DNA of 64,000 nucleotides from Amphibalanus amphitrite (taxonomy: Eukaryota; Arthropoda; Thecostraca; Balanomorpha; Balanidae), in assembly GCF_019059575.1 (NCBI RefSeq), contig NW_024882915.1, forward strand, positions 62,001 through 126,000, given 5' to 3'. The notes under the pieces are model-generated. The model was given only the letters and a program-made list of their open reading frames with translations. It had not been told where the DNA came from and made no database searches. Positions 42,141 to 52,800 of the stretch are shown one piece after another. Both the position numbers and the translations under genes were made by a program. Positions within the stretch are counted from its first letter, which is position 1. Each line of letters begins with the position of its first letter.

Positions 42141-43990
42141 CCCTCGCCCGCACATGCCATTTTCCCATCCTAGAACGCACATGGGGGGGGGGGGGGTTGC
42201 CACCCCCGGGCCATTTCGTTCCTGTTGGAGATAGAGCTTCGCGGTAGAGACCAAAAAGATTCTTTGGGAAGAGACAAATCCAATGACACCCAGTTTTACC
42301 TTCTCAGGTCAGTCATTGACCTTCCAGATCAGGTCAAACTAAAAAATGTTGCTGTTTTGGGTCACCGTTGGATATCAAGTGCGCTGCTTAGCATATACCG
42401 ATGACGATGCCGTTTTCTGGTGCCAAGCCAGCTAGAAGCTCTTTGTGACACTACCCGACCAGATTTTTCATGCTGAGGTCATTTCAGGTCAAGTTAGGTC
42501 AAGGTCAATGATATGTGTTTGTATGTCTGTGTGTCTGTGTCTATACTGACGTGTGCACCGAGTGTTTATGTGTCCATATTACATGAAATCATGATCTGAG
42601 AAGCTTTTACCAAAAATGCAGTCAAAAAACTTCACGAAAAGTAAATTACGCTTGCCTAAAACGCAATTATTTTAGATGACCTAGGTTTACCTTGACCCTG
42701 ACCTTTAGGCAAAAATGCCTAAAACGCAATTATTTTAGATGACCTAGGTTTACCTTGACCCTGACCTGGACATCGTACATCATCGAACAACATGTTCCAT
42801 GATAGGCGGGAGGTAAGACTGGCAAAAAAGGCCGAAATCAAGGTGTCAAAAGCTCACAAGGACCATAGCCAACGCAAGATGTTGAGAATTGGTCATATGG
42901 GTCATGACATGACCTGAAAAATAAGGTCATATCTCCGATACCAAAAATCACAGAAACTTGAAATTTTTAGTGGACATTAACCCTCGCATGTGTAGGGGGG
43001 GGGGGTCGGATGGACCCCCCCATGGTTTTTTGCGAATAACTCGCGTAAAAAGCGGCTGATCGCGACGAAACTTTCAGTCCCCTCGCATTGATCAATTTGA
43101 CACCTACCCTGAAAATTTCATGGCCCTGACTCAAATGACCTTTGACCTGTGACCTCTTTTCCGAGACCATGTTTGGCCGGAATCGCGATTTCGCGTATGT
43201 CGGCTCGCACTAGCCGCGTGTTTGCAAGCTTTTCGTGGTTTCAAACGTTCAAACATGTGATTTGATGTTACTCCCGTGTGTGTCAAGGTCACCTGAAGGT
43301 CAGGTCAGGTCATTGACCTTTGGTGACCTCGGGTGACCTCGGGTCACTTTTTCGAGTTTTACATGTTTCTAGGCTAGTTTTTGGAGCTGAATTCGAATTT
43401 AGCAACCATTTGAACATTTACGAAGTAGTTTTGGTGACTTCGTAACATGTTACGAAGCTGTCAGAGGCGGTTGACACGTATTACGAATACCCGTCACGAC
43501 GCCTACCGGTTGACCTGACCTGACCTGACCCGACCTGGTCTAAATGCTTAAAAACATCATCTCTGATCAAAACTAACACGATATTCGTGATCAGCACCCC
43601 GGAAAACCTCATAGCAGCCACACTTTACGACTTTCTAACAGGTCCCGATTTTCCCGACTTTGGGTCATTGACCTGACCTGGAAGGTCAACCAATGACCTA
43701 GGACCTTAAAATTGGGTATCATCGGCTTCCTCTCGTCACGGGCAACACGCTCGTTTTTTCCGCGAAGCTCTAGCTCGATCAGGGGCCAAACGGCAAGGGG
43801 GGGTCCAACCGACCCCCCCCCCCCCTACACATTAGAAGCTGGCAAACGCCGCACACATGCGAGGGTTAAAAAAGGATAGGGGAGCAGCTATACGAAAAAT
43901 CAGCGCTCTAGCTCTAAAAATGTTGAGTGCAGAGCAGAAAGACTACCTGGGGGGGGGGGGGGCAACCCCCCATGTGCGGGCGAGGGTTAA
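42137..43990. mobile_element. TTAA element O1, carrying P1
   Basis: From TTAACCCTCGCCCGCACATG to CATGTGCGGGCGAGGGTTAA, with hairpins of G-tract/TTGCCACCCCC on the left and G-tract/CAACCCCCC on the right. Without P1 it is about 965 bp. It matches O2 and has the empty TA site for the mariner element at about 42540. Confidence 0.85.
42977..43869. mobile_element. TTAA element P1, nested in O1
   Basis: An 893-bp element from TTAACCCTCGCATGTGTAGG to CACACATGCGAGGGTTAA. Hairpins G-tract/TCGGATGGA/C-tract and G-tract/TCCAACCGA/C-tract. O2 shows the empty site around 48173-48184. A long stretch from about 43180 to 43670 is palindrome-poor and AGGTCA-rich, as in P2. Confidence 0.85.
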
Positions 43991-44694
43991 ACTCGATAGC
44001 TCCATTTTTAGCAAAGTTATGGCAAAACAAACTACTCAAAATTTATTACGTAAAATTTTCCAATTCAATTTTTAGCCGTCACAGAACAGACAGAGAAAGC
44101 CAAAGACCACCATTGGATTTCCTGTGATGAGCTGCATCGAAAAGATACCCCGTTTATACAAAATATCAACTTTGAAATTTGACCTTCTTTGACCTAATAA
44201 TGTAAACTTAACTGGCCCCAATGGCCGTCTAGCCGACACCATTGAATTTTAAATGTATAATTGGCCATAAAACATGTATCACACGTCCCTAGCATAGTTG
44301 GTTCATATTGTGACCCTTAGTGACCTGACCTCTGTGAACTGACCTGGCATCCATGACGTCTTTAGGCAACATATGTGTTAGACAACCAACGCTCCATCGA
44401 TGTTTTTCGATAACATGCCTTTTATTTGATGTGTTAACTGACTGCAACGCATTCCTTAGACTAAATCGGTGAAAAAATGCGACTTTTGACCTGAGTTGTG
44501 ACGTCATGGGTTGCATCTAGGTCAACGAAACCTGGTAACAAGGTCGTTCCCTGGTGGGGCTATCGAACGCTGTTTGCATGTTCAAAATCGGTCGGTAGCT
44601 TTCCGAGATCTCAGGTGGAAGGCGAAACGGCTGCACCACCCGATCAGGTGGTAAGGTCCGCCAATAGCCCAGGGGGGCGCGGATTATTTATTCA

Positions 44695-45246
44695 CTCATA
44701 CAGTGTCATTTATTTTGAGAACATCTTTCTCACGCCATGACATGGTCCTCTCATAATAGAACGAGATGAGGAGTGTTTTCAAGCCCCTTTATGCACGGCT
44801 CGAAGTGTCATTGAGCTATCAACTGTCAGCGGTTTTCGGACAATGAAGTTCTTAGTTCTTACTGAATCCAATTTTATTTCAAACATTTTGTCACTGTGCT
44901 AGTTTTCTTCTTATACGTTTTTAAACGTTTTTTTTTTACGTTTAAAAAACGTTTTAAACGTTTTATACGTTCTTTTATACGTTAAAAAGCGCTGAAATCT
45001 TTGATAGACGAAACCGGTCCACTTATTCTTTTTCTAATTGTTTTTTGAATATATTCGTAGACTACTGGCCAGGGATGCGGAGCCGGAGTCGGAGCCGGAG
45101 CCGGCATATTTTGCCCGAAGCCGGAGCCGGAGCCGGAGTCGTGAAATAATATAGCCCGGAGCCGGAGCCGGACCCGGAGCCGGAGCCGTCAATAAAGGGG
45201 GCGTTTTCTTAATGGGTCAAATTCGAATGCTGTAAGGGTGTCATAA
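44695..45246. other. low-complexity patches, no gene
   Basis: Contains AAACGTTTT-type palindromic repeats (44913-44987) and a GGAGCCGGAGCC hexanucleotide tract (about 45078-45190). No coding or RNA feature recognised. Confidence 0.5.
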
Positions 45247-46193
45247 TTAACCCTCGCACGACCAGGTCATTTCTCATAACACGATCGACCGGGGGGGGGG
45301 GTTGTTACGACCCCCCCTGGCGTTTCGAAACGGAAGGTCGTAGATCTTAGCGGAAAAAAACCAACGGATTGCTCTCAACGAGATCTCGCGATTGGTGGTA
45401 TATTTTTTGGTCCTAGGTCAACATTTGACCTACTTATGACCGGTCAAAGGTCAAATTTTCCGAAAAAAATCAAACTTTTTCAAGTTTCCGCGGCGATTGC
45501 GGCAAAACGGTGGAAGATATCGACTTGAAACCTTCACTATCGTGTTCCTTGATCAATTCTCTATCGTTTGGTATGTATTTCGTTTCCCTAGCTCTAACAA
45601 TGGCGCGTTGGGAGCGCCGGAAGTCGGCAAGGTCACAGTCGGCGGCAGAAATTCGAAAAATCAAAATTTAAATTTTTGAAATCTGATTGTATTTTTGGAT
45701 TTGGGAGGTCCATTTGCTCCCTATAGAAGCTAATATTGCTGCATATTCCCATTGAGGTGACAAGAATTAGCAAAATAGTGGTTCGGGCGCTTTTCAAAAA
45801 TAGTACCGGACGCTGTTCCTCTTGTGACGTCATAGCTCCGTGACCTGACCTGACCCGGTCAATTTTCTTGCACCACACGATAGCCAATGCTTGCCCCAAC
45901 ATGCATGGGAAGTTTCATCATGATCCATCAAACAATGTGGGTATCACCGGCAGAAAACCTAGGGATTCGGCGCACACGTTTGGTAACTGTCGGCCGGAGG
46001 CTGTACCTCTTATGACGTCATAACTCCGTGACCTGACATGACCCGATCAATTTTTTTCGGCAAAAGATGCGCAAAGGTTGCCCCAGAGGGTATTGAAAAT
46101 TTCAGCCCGCTACGACAAGCCGTTTAGCGTGCACTTTGAAAAAACCTCAGGGGGGGGGGTTATACAACCCCCCCCTAGGCGTTCTAGGGTTAA
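45247..46193. mobile_element. TTAA element U1
   Basis: A 947-bp element from TTAACCCTCGCACGACCAGG to CCTAGGCGTTCTAGGGTTAA. Hairpins G-tract/TTGTTACGA/C-tract and G-tract/TTATACAA/C-tract. It is the uninterrupted form of U2, so it shows the empty sites for both the BEL/Pao element (GGCGCTTTTCAAAAATAG near 45788) and element X (AGGCGTTCTAGGG near 46180). It shares its right TTAA with W. Confidence 0.85.
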
Positions 46194-46436
46194 CCTTCGC
46201 CCCAGTGGGGGGGGGCATATGTTACCAACCTGTCGCGTTTTTTGCGTGTGAATAAAAAAGCGCGGCGCGTACCGCCGTGCCGCTTGGAGTGACTTTTTGT
46301 ACATCAATTTTGGACAATGTGTGAAATGTTTGACCCCAGGTCATGTCAGGACAGGTCACCAGGTCAAGTTAACTGACCAAGCCTAAAACAGTTTGCAATC
46401 ATGTCCAGCCTGAAGTGTTTGTCAGAAAGGTTTTAA
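46190..46436. mobile_element. B-family element W, left part
   Basis: TTAACCTTCGCCCCAGTGGG, G-tract, CATATGTTACC and following sequence match B up to AGAAAGGTTTTAA, where O2 is inserted. The right half of W is not seen after O2. Confidence 0.75.
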
Positions 46437-46844
46437 CCCTCGCCCGCACATGCCATTTTCCCATCCTAGAACGCACATGGGGGGGGGGGGGGTTGCCACA
46501 CCCCCGCGCCATTTCGTTCCTGTTGGAGATAAAGCTTAGCGGTAAAGACCAAAAAGATTCTTTGGAAGAGACGAATCCAATGATACCCAGTTTTACCTTC
46601 TCAGGTCAGTCATTGACCTTCCAGGTCAGGTCAAACTAAAAAATGTTGCTGTTTTGGGGCACCGTTGGATATCAAATGCGCTGCTTATCATATACCGATG
46701 ACGATGCTGTTTTCTGGTGCCAAGCCAGCTAGAACCTCTTTCTCACACTACCCGACCAGATTTTTGCTGCTGGGGTCATTTCAGGTCAAGCTAGGTCAAG
46801 GTCAATTATATGTGTTTGTATGTCTGTGTGTGTCTGTATGTATA

Positions 46845-47804
46845 CAGGGTGTCCGGATAGTTCTGGCGCTTTTCAACATTTTCTAAAACAAATGCCATTG
46901 GTTCATAGATACTAATCAATGGATCAAAACAATGACCAGGGACACCAAGCCACATGCTTCCGCTACGTGCTCATTCAATGTAACCACCGTCTGTGCCGAC
47001 GACGGCCTCGACGTAGGGGAGGAAGCGTCTGCGGGTTTTGACGATGCGGGGCATTTCCAGGTCCTCCCATGCTGTCATGATGCGAGTCTTCAGCGACTCC
47101 AGGTTGGGGTGAGAAATGGCCTAGATCCTGTTCTACAAAACGCGTAGCACGCCTTAGTCGAGCGGGTCAGGTTAGGAGAATAAGGCGGCCTGATCTCATT
47201 TCGCCACGGTGATCTGGCCCGGCAAGATCCTCTGTCAGTTTAGCTTGAATGGCAGCGGCGTTGTTGGAGGGTGCTCTGTGCTGTTGAAATGCGAAGTGAC
47301 CCTTAGGGCATGTCGTCTTGACCCTCGGGTTGATGTGGCTGTCCAGGAACCCCTCGTGGGCCAGCCTGTTATTCATTTATTCGACATTGACGAAGATGAT
47401 GGGACATTTTTGTCCATCAGACCCCCGCACTTTCTTCGATTGCCGCGCTGAAATGCTGCTCCGTTCCCATATCGCGTTCGAAACGGTCTGAGAATATTTT
47501 CTAAGGAATTCCCGAGTCGAAATAAACCTTTACCTGCTAAACCATTCATCGAAAAACGCCGCATCGCGCTGCAACTCGAGCCTCGTTCAAGTCGCACCCG
47601 GCCGCCGCGCGCAGGCATTCAGCGACAAGGCGCATCTTCGCCCATCTACCCATCACTGAAAACGATTTCAAGGTCATATTTACACGACCTCTGGCTGAGC
47701 AATCAACGAGGGGTCATGTCTGTGATGATTGGCTGAATGTCCAATAATCACAGCGCGCGTTACACGGCGTCCAAAAGAAGCGCCAGGACTTTCCGGACAC
47801 CCTG
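46845..47804 (-). mobile_element. Tc1/mariner element, 960 bp
   Basis: Terminal inverted repeats CAGGGTGTCCGGATAGTTCT and AGGACTTTCCGGACACCCTG, with TA on both sides (46843-46844 and 47805-47806). It contains a degraded transposase on the minus strand. O1 has the unoccupied site. The CAGGGTGTCCGGA terminus is common in invertebrate mariner-like elements. At 960 bp it is shorter than the usual 1.2-1.3 kb, implying internal deletion. Confidence 0.85.
46971..47618 (-). pseudogene. mariner transposase, degraded C-terminal part
   Basis: Reading on the minus strand and shifting between frames, fragments include RRKCGGLMDKNVPSSSS-type sequence, QQHRAPSNNAAAIQAKL (equivalent to the QDSAPAH region of mariner transposases), RPPYSPNL (equivalent to WPPYSPDLNP, with the residues after it altered), and a clean end LESLKTRIMTAWEDLEM through TDGGYIE and stop at 46971. 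Frameshifts and stops separate these blocks, and most of the N-terminal DNA-binding region is missing. It cannot encode a working transposase. Confidence 0.75.
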
Positions 47805-48290
47805 TACAGATGTGTGCACCGATTGTTTTTGTGTCCATATTACATGAAATCATGATCTGAGAAGCTTTTACCAAAAATGCAGTCAAAAAAATTCACAAAA
47901 AAGTAAATTCAGCTTGCCCAAAGCGCAATTACCTTGGATGACCTAGGTTGACCTTGACCCTGACCTTGACACCTGTACATCGTCGAACAACATGTTCCAT
48001 GATAGTCGGGAGGTGAAACTGGCAAACAAGGCCGAAATCAAGGTGTCAAAAGCTCACAAGGCCCATGGCAAACGAAAGATGTTGAGAATTGGCCATTTGG
48101 GTCATGACATGACCTGAAAAACAAGGTCATATCTCCGAAACCAAAAATCACAGACACTTGAAATTTTCAGTTAACATGAAGAAAGGATAGATAAGCAGCT
48201 ATACGAAAAATCAGCAGTCTAGCTCCAAAAATGTTGAGTGCAGAGCAGAAAGACTACCTGGGGGGGGGGGGGGCCCATGTGCGGGCGAGG

Positions 48291-48545
48291 TTAACAGCGC
48301 ACCGACGGGGGGCCCATCCGCCTCCCCCCCTGAGGTTTTTCGTGGATGGCGGGAAAACCGTGGCGCGAAACGCCGCGAAATTTGGTACGACTATTTTCTC
48401 ATCAATTTTACACATGGTGTGCAAGTTTGAACCTCCTAACTTTGAGGGTCAGGTCACCAGGTCACTTTGAATGACCCAACCTCACGTCACTTTTTTGCAA
48501 CTTTGTCACCGTGCCAGAGCTACAGTAGATGTCGGAGGCCTTTAA
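48291..48545. mobile_element. TTAA element Y2, left part
   Basis: Starts TTAACAGCGCACCGACGGG and follows Y1 (41132 onward) to GTCGGAGGCCTTTAA, where A2 is inserted. The remaining part of Y2 is not within the window. Confidence 0.75.
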
Positions 48546-49429
48546 CCCGCGCCCCACTGGGGTCTGCGTATAACACGCCCTACGGGGGGGGGGGCTATTC
48601 ATAGCCCCCCCCCCTCCTAACTCCGAAACTACTAGGCCGATCGTCAAAATTCAAACGGCGGCTGATAGCCCCGGGAAAACTGTTGAGCGAAACCTAATTT
48701 CGTTGACCTCGAGGTCACCGATGACGTCACAGGTCAGGTCAAAGTAAAAATTATTAGCATTTTGGTTTGTTCACGTTTTGGGCTCTGGCCGCCGTCTTAC
48801 AAGTCAGATCAGGCTCAGTTTTGGTTCACACACTCGTGAACAGATGCTCTAGATACTCTGAGGGTACCAATCTTTTACTTTGATCTTAACCCTCGCACGA
48901 TCAGGCCATTTCTCATAACATGAACGACCAGGGGGGGGGGGGTTGTTACGACCCCCCCCTGGCGTTTCGAAACGGAAGGTCGTAGAGCTTAGCGGAAAAA
49001 ACCAACGGATTGCTCTCAACGAGATCTCGCGATTGGTAGTATATTTTTTGGTCCTAGGTCAACATTTGACCTACTTTTGACCGGTCAAAGGTCAAATTTT
49101 CGGAAAAATAGACTTTTTTCAACTTTCGGCGGCGATTGCGGCAACACGGTGGGAGATATCGACTTGAAACCTTCACTATCGTGTTCCTTGATCAATTCTC
49201 TATCGTTTGGTATGTATTTCGTTTCCCTAGCTCTAAAAATGGCGCGTTGGGAGCGCCGGAAGTCGGCAAGGTCACAGTCGGCGGCAGAAATTCGATCAAA
49301 ATTTAAATTTTTGAAATCTGATTGTATTTTTGGATTTGGGAGGTCCATTTGCTCCCTATAGAAGCTAATATTGCTGCATATTCCCATTGAGGTGACAAGA
49401 ATTAGCAAAATAGTGGTTCGGGCGCTTTT

Positions 49430-49748
49430 TGTTGTGATTAGTAGCCTCTTACCTTTTTTTACCTTCACCCGTGACCCGTGTTGATGTACCCTACCTTTCC
49501 TCACCCAGTAAAACTTTCCTCTATTTGCCCGCCCCTGTCCTGAATCCATCACTTTTTGTTAGTGATGTAATGCTTCCATTTTTCACCGAGCCGATTTCGT
49601 TTTGTTTTTATCCTTTCCAGTCAGTCTGGATCCATCTGTCGCCGTGTTACCGCTACCTGTAAAGTAATAAACCGGCAGAGAAGTTGACGTTGGAATTTCA
49701 AGTTGCTAACCAGAGGAATCGGCCTGTAATTTTAGCGTATCTACCACA
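49430..49748 (+). repeat. 5' LTR of the BEL/Pao element
   Basis: 319 bp, TGTTGTGATTAG to GTATCTACCACA. It contains AATAAA at 49666-49671, a likely polyadenylation signal. Essentially identical to the 3' LTR. Confidence 0.95.
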
Positions 49749-49766
49749 TAGTCCTCCGCGGCCGGA
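49749..49766 (+). other. possible primer binding site
   Basis: TAGTCCTCCGCGGCCGGA directly follows the 5' LTR. It resembles the complement of a tRNA-Tyr 3' end (TGGTCCTTCGAGCCGGA) if one single-base gap and a few mismatches are allowed. The match is imperfect and the tRNA comparison is from general knowledge, so the assignment is tentative. Confidence 0.35.
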
Positions 49767-49848
49767 TGACTGTTTTTTCAGTCATTTGCTTCTTTGTTTT
49801 TTGCTGATTGCGATGCTTTGAAGATTTGCGCTGTGATTTGACATCAAG

Positions 49849-52800
49849 ATGCCTGACAAGATGAGTGAGGAAGTGGAGGTGTTGGTGAAGGACAGAACTC
49901 TGCTTAGAGGTAAGGCCACAAAGCTGACCCGTGACTTGAAAGACTACAGGGCAGGAGTAGTCGATCAAGATGACTTGGCGTACAAAATTCATGTTTTGGA
50001 GCAGCTAGAGCAGAAGATGGTTTCTTTGCAGGATGTTCTGACTGTCAAGGGAGTGTTTGACGAGAGTTCACATTTAGATGGCATCAGGGAGGAGGTTTTC
50101 AAGGCAAAACGTCATCTGTCAAGGATTGAGAATGCGTCTGCTCAACCAGCCCCAGCTCAGTCTGACTCTACTGACCTGAGGGCATCTGATGTAAAGATTC
50201 CAGTATTTTCTGGAGATCTGTTACAGTGGTCGGAATTCTGGGACCTGTTTGAGGTTGCTGTGCATACCAATTCAAGGTATGTGAATGTACAGAAGTTCAG
50301 CATACTAAAGAGCCACCTCTCTGGTTTAGCACTGCAATGTGTTAAAGGTATACCAGTGTCTGATGCTTGCTACCAGTCAGCTGTGGAGGCATTGAAAGAC
50401 CGATTCTGTAAAATCGAGAGAGTGAGGGAGGAGATCATGAAAAAGTTGTTGAACATGCCCAGTGTCAGTGACGACCTATCTGCCATGAGATCCTTCATAG
50501 ACCATCTGATGTCACATGTGAGGACACTGACCGCGATGGGAGTGAGCTGTGCTAACCTGTCGAGCCTGCTTCTTCCCATAGCCAAGGGAAAGCTGCCAGA
50601 GTCATGGAGGCTCGAATGGGCGCGCCAGCACCAGCCGGATCCAGGGTTGGAGGACTTCCTCGGGTTTCTTCGCAAGGAGATGGACATGAGGGAGGAAGCC
50701 AACATCGGCGCCAGGCATCCTGTCCCTCCGGAACGGAGCCCACTGCACTCAGTGAGTATGCTGGCGGTGAGTCGGAACCGAACAACCCCTGCCAGTGCTG
50801 CATGGACCTGCGTGGCTTGCAAAAAGGATAAACATGGCCTGAGCAAGTGTCTTGACTATCAGAGAATGTCTGTTGATGATAGATGGCTTGTAGTGAGGAG
50901 GGCTGGTTTGTGCTATCAGTGCCTGGGGCCGCACTTTGCTCGTGACTGCCGCAGCTCCAACTGCCGTGTGTGTGGAGAGCGACACCACACCAGTCTCCAC
51001 AGTGAGCCAGGACGCCAGCCCGGAGCTGGTACCCGTGACCGACGGCCGCCCGCACACCGAGCGGACAGCCGTCCTGAGCAACTGCCTCCCTGCCGCGAGG
51101 GGAGCTACCTACCAGATCTGCCGCCGCCACCGCCAGTTGGTCAGCAGCCTCAACGTCCAGGTTGGTCGCCCGCTGTTCCCCGCCAGGCCATGAATGTCAC
51201 CGCGGCTTGCGCTGCTGATGTGCCACAGCCAGTCTTACCAACGCCAGTCTCACCACAGCCGCTAGTGCCAGCATCCAGCACTACCGCTAGGGTGAATACC
51301 GCTTGTGCTATGCCCGACGTGCATATGACGCCGTGTGCTGTCGCTCACTGCTCACCTGATGCTTGCCTGCTGGAGGCTGCTCCGTCTGACCGACCTGCTG
51401 CATGCGAAAACTTGTGTTACATGCAGACAGCTCTGGTGGAGGCGTCTGGACCGCGGGGTACCTGCCAGCTTCGCGTTCTTCTCGACGGCGGCTCGGACTC
51501 GTCGTACGTGAGGACATCTGCAGCGGAGCTACTCGGTCTGCCCACGGTGGGGAGAGGTGTGTTCGCCTGCCTGGGCTTCCAGGAGCGGCTCGAGGAGCCG
51601 AGGATGTATGAGAAGGTGAGGCTGTCTGTGCGGAGCCGTCACGGTGGGGAGCCTCACGTCTTCGATCTGTGGAAGACTGATCGTCTCTGTTCCCAACTGA
51701 CCCCCGCCCGACCGCCTACTGCCGTATTTACACCGCATCTTCTGCTTGCTGATGATTTTGAGGGTGGGCCGGTGGACGTGTTGATCGGCGCCGACCTGAT
51801 GTACAGAGTTGTGTTGTGGGAGCAGGTGAAGCTGACTGACCATCTCAGGGCCCTGGAGACTGTGTTCGGCTACGTCCTGCACGGCCGAGATGGGTCACCG
51901 GTGGACTGCGAGCCGGTGGACTGCGCGTCTGTGAAGTACGCGCTCCGTTGCTGCCGGCTTCCGTCGCCAGACTTCAAGCCGGAGCAGCTCTGGAGTCTGG
52001 AGGCGCTCGGCATCTCCGGGGACGAGGACGAGAGATCACCGATGAAGCCGAAGTGGAGTGACGCCGAACAGAGGTACGAAATGAACCTACTGTGGAAGTC
52101 TGATGATCGCCCCCTCTCTAACCTCAGCTCAGCAGCAGCCCGGATCGGACGCATGGAGGGACGGCTCACAGTCCCCGAGCGGGAAGCGTACCAGAGACAC
52201 CTGGAAGATCTGTATAGAGCCGGCGTGATCGAGACGCCGCCCAACGATGACCTACAAGGGTTCTACCTGCCGCACCGCGGCATCTGGCGCGGTGGAAAGC
52301 TGCGGGTGGTCTTCGACGGCTCTGCCCGGGACGCCACTGGCCACAGCCTGAATGACTACCTGGAGCCGGGAAGCAATCTGCTCAGACGTCTGCCTGCCGT
52401 GCTGCTCAACTTCAGACGAGACGCCGTGGGAGCTCAGACAGACATACGTGCTGCCTTTCACCAGGTTTCGGTGTCCGAGGAAGACCGAAAGTACCTACAG
52501 TTTCTGTGGGACGGACAGCGTCTTCGTTTCCGCAGAGTTCCGTTCGGTATAACATGTTCCCCATTCATGCTGCTGCAAACTATCTCTGTTCACCTGGACC
52601 TGTACTGTGGGGAGGAGCCGGGTCTGTGTGAGAAGTTGCAATGTGGCCTGTACATGGATGATGTGTGCACCTCCTTCTGCAGCAGAGCCGAAGCTGAGTC
52701 GAGCATGTCGCGGGCGGAGGAGATCTTCCGCGACGCAGGCATGGAGTTGCACAAGCGGCGCATCTCCGGTGACGCTGACAGCGAGGCCAACGTTCTGGGT

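Larger units (their letters stand above)
40372..44694. mobile_element. TTAA element V1, split by Y1 and O1
   Basis: Sequence from the G-tract at 40391 through CACCAAACTTTCAAGACCCC, AATGACGTCAGAGGGATGTC and on to 41131, resuming at 43991, parallels V2 (63165 onward). The right end is CCCAGGGGGGCGCGG with a decayed terminus (GATTATT). Both outer TTAA sites are worn, so the limits are approximate. About 280 bp near 40550-40815 are absent from V2. Confidence 0.55.
46433..48294. mobile_element. TTAA element O2, carrying a mariner element
   Basis: Second copy of O, from TTAACCCTCGCCCGCACATG to CATGTGCGGGCGAGGTTAA (one G lost). About 900 bp when the mariner insertion is removed. The interior and hairpins match O1. 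Its right TTAA is the left TTAA of Y2. Confidence 0.85.

Noticed and set aside
49085-49552. 155-codon minus-strand frame overlapping U2 and the BEL/Pao LTR
   Set aside because: It crosses the insertion border of a young retrotransposon; related frames in F and U1 are short and not conserved as protein.
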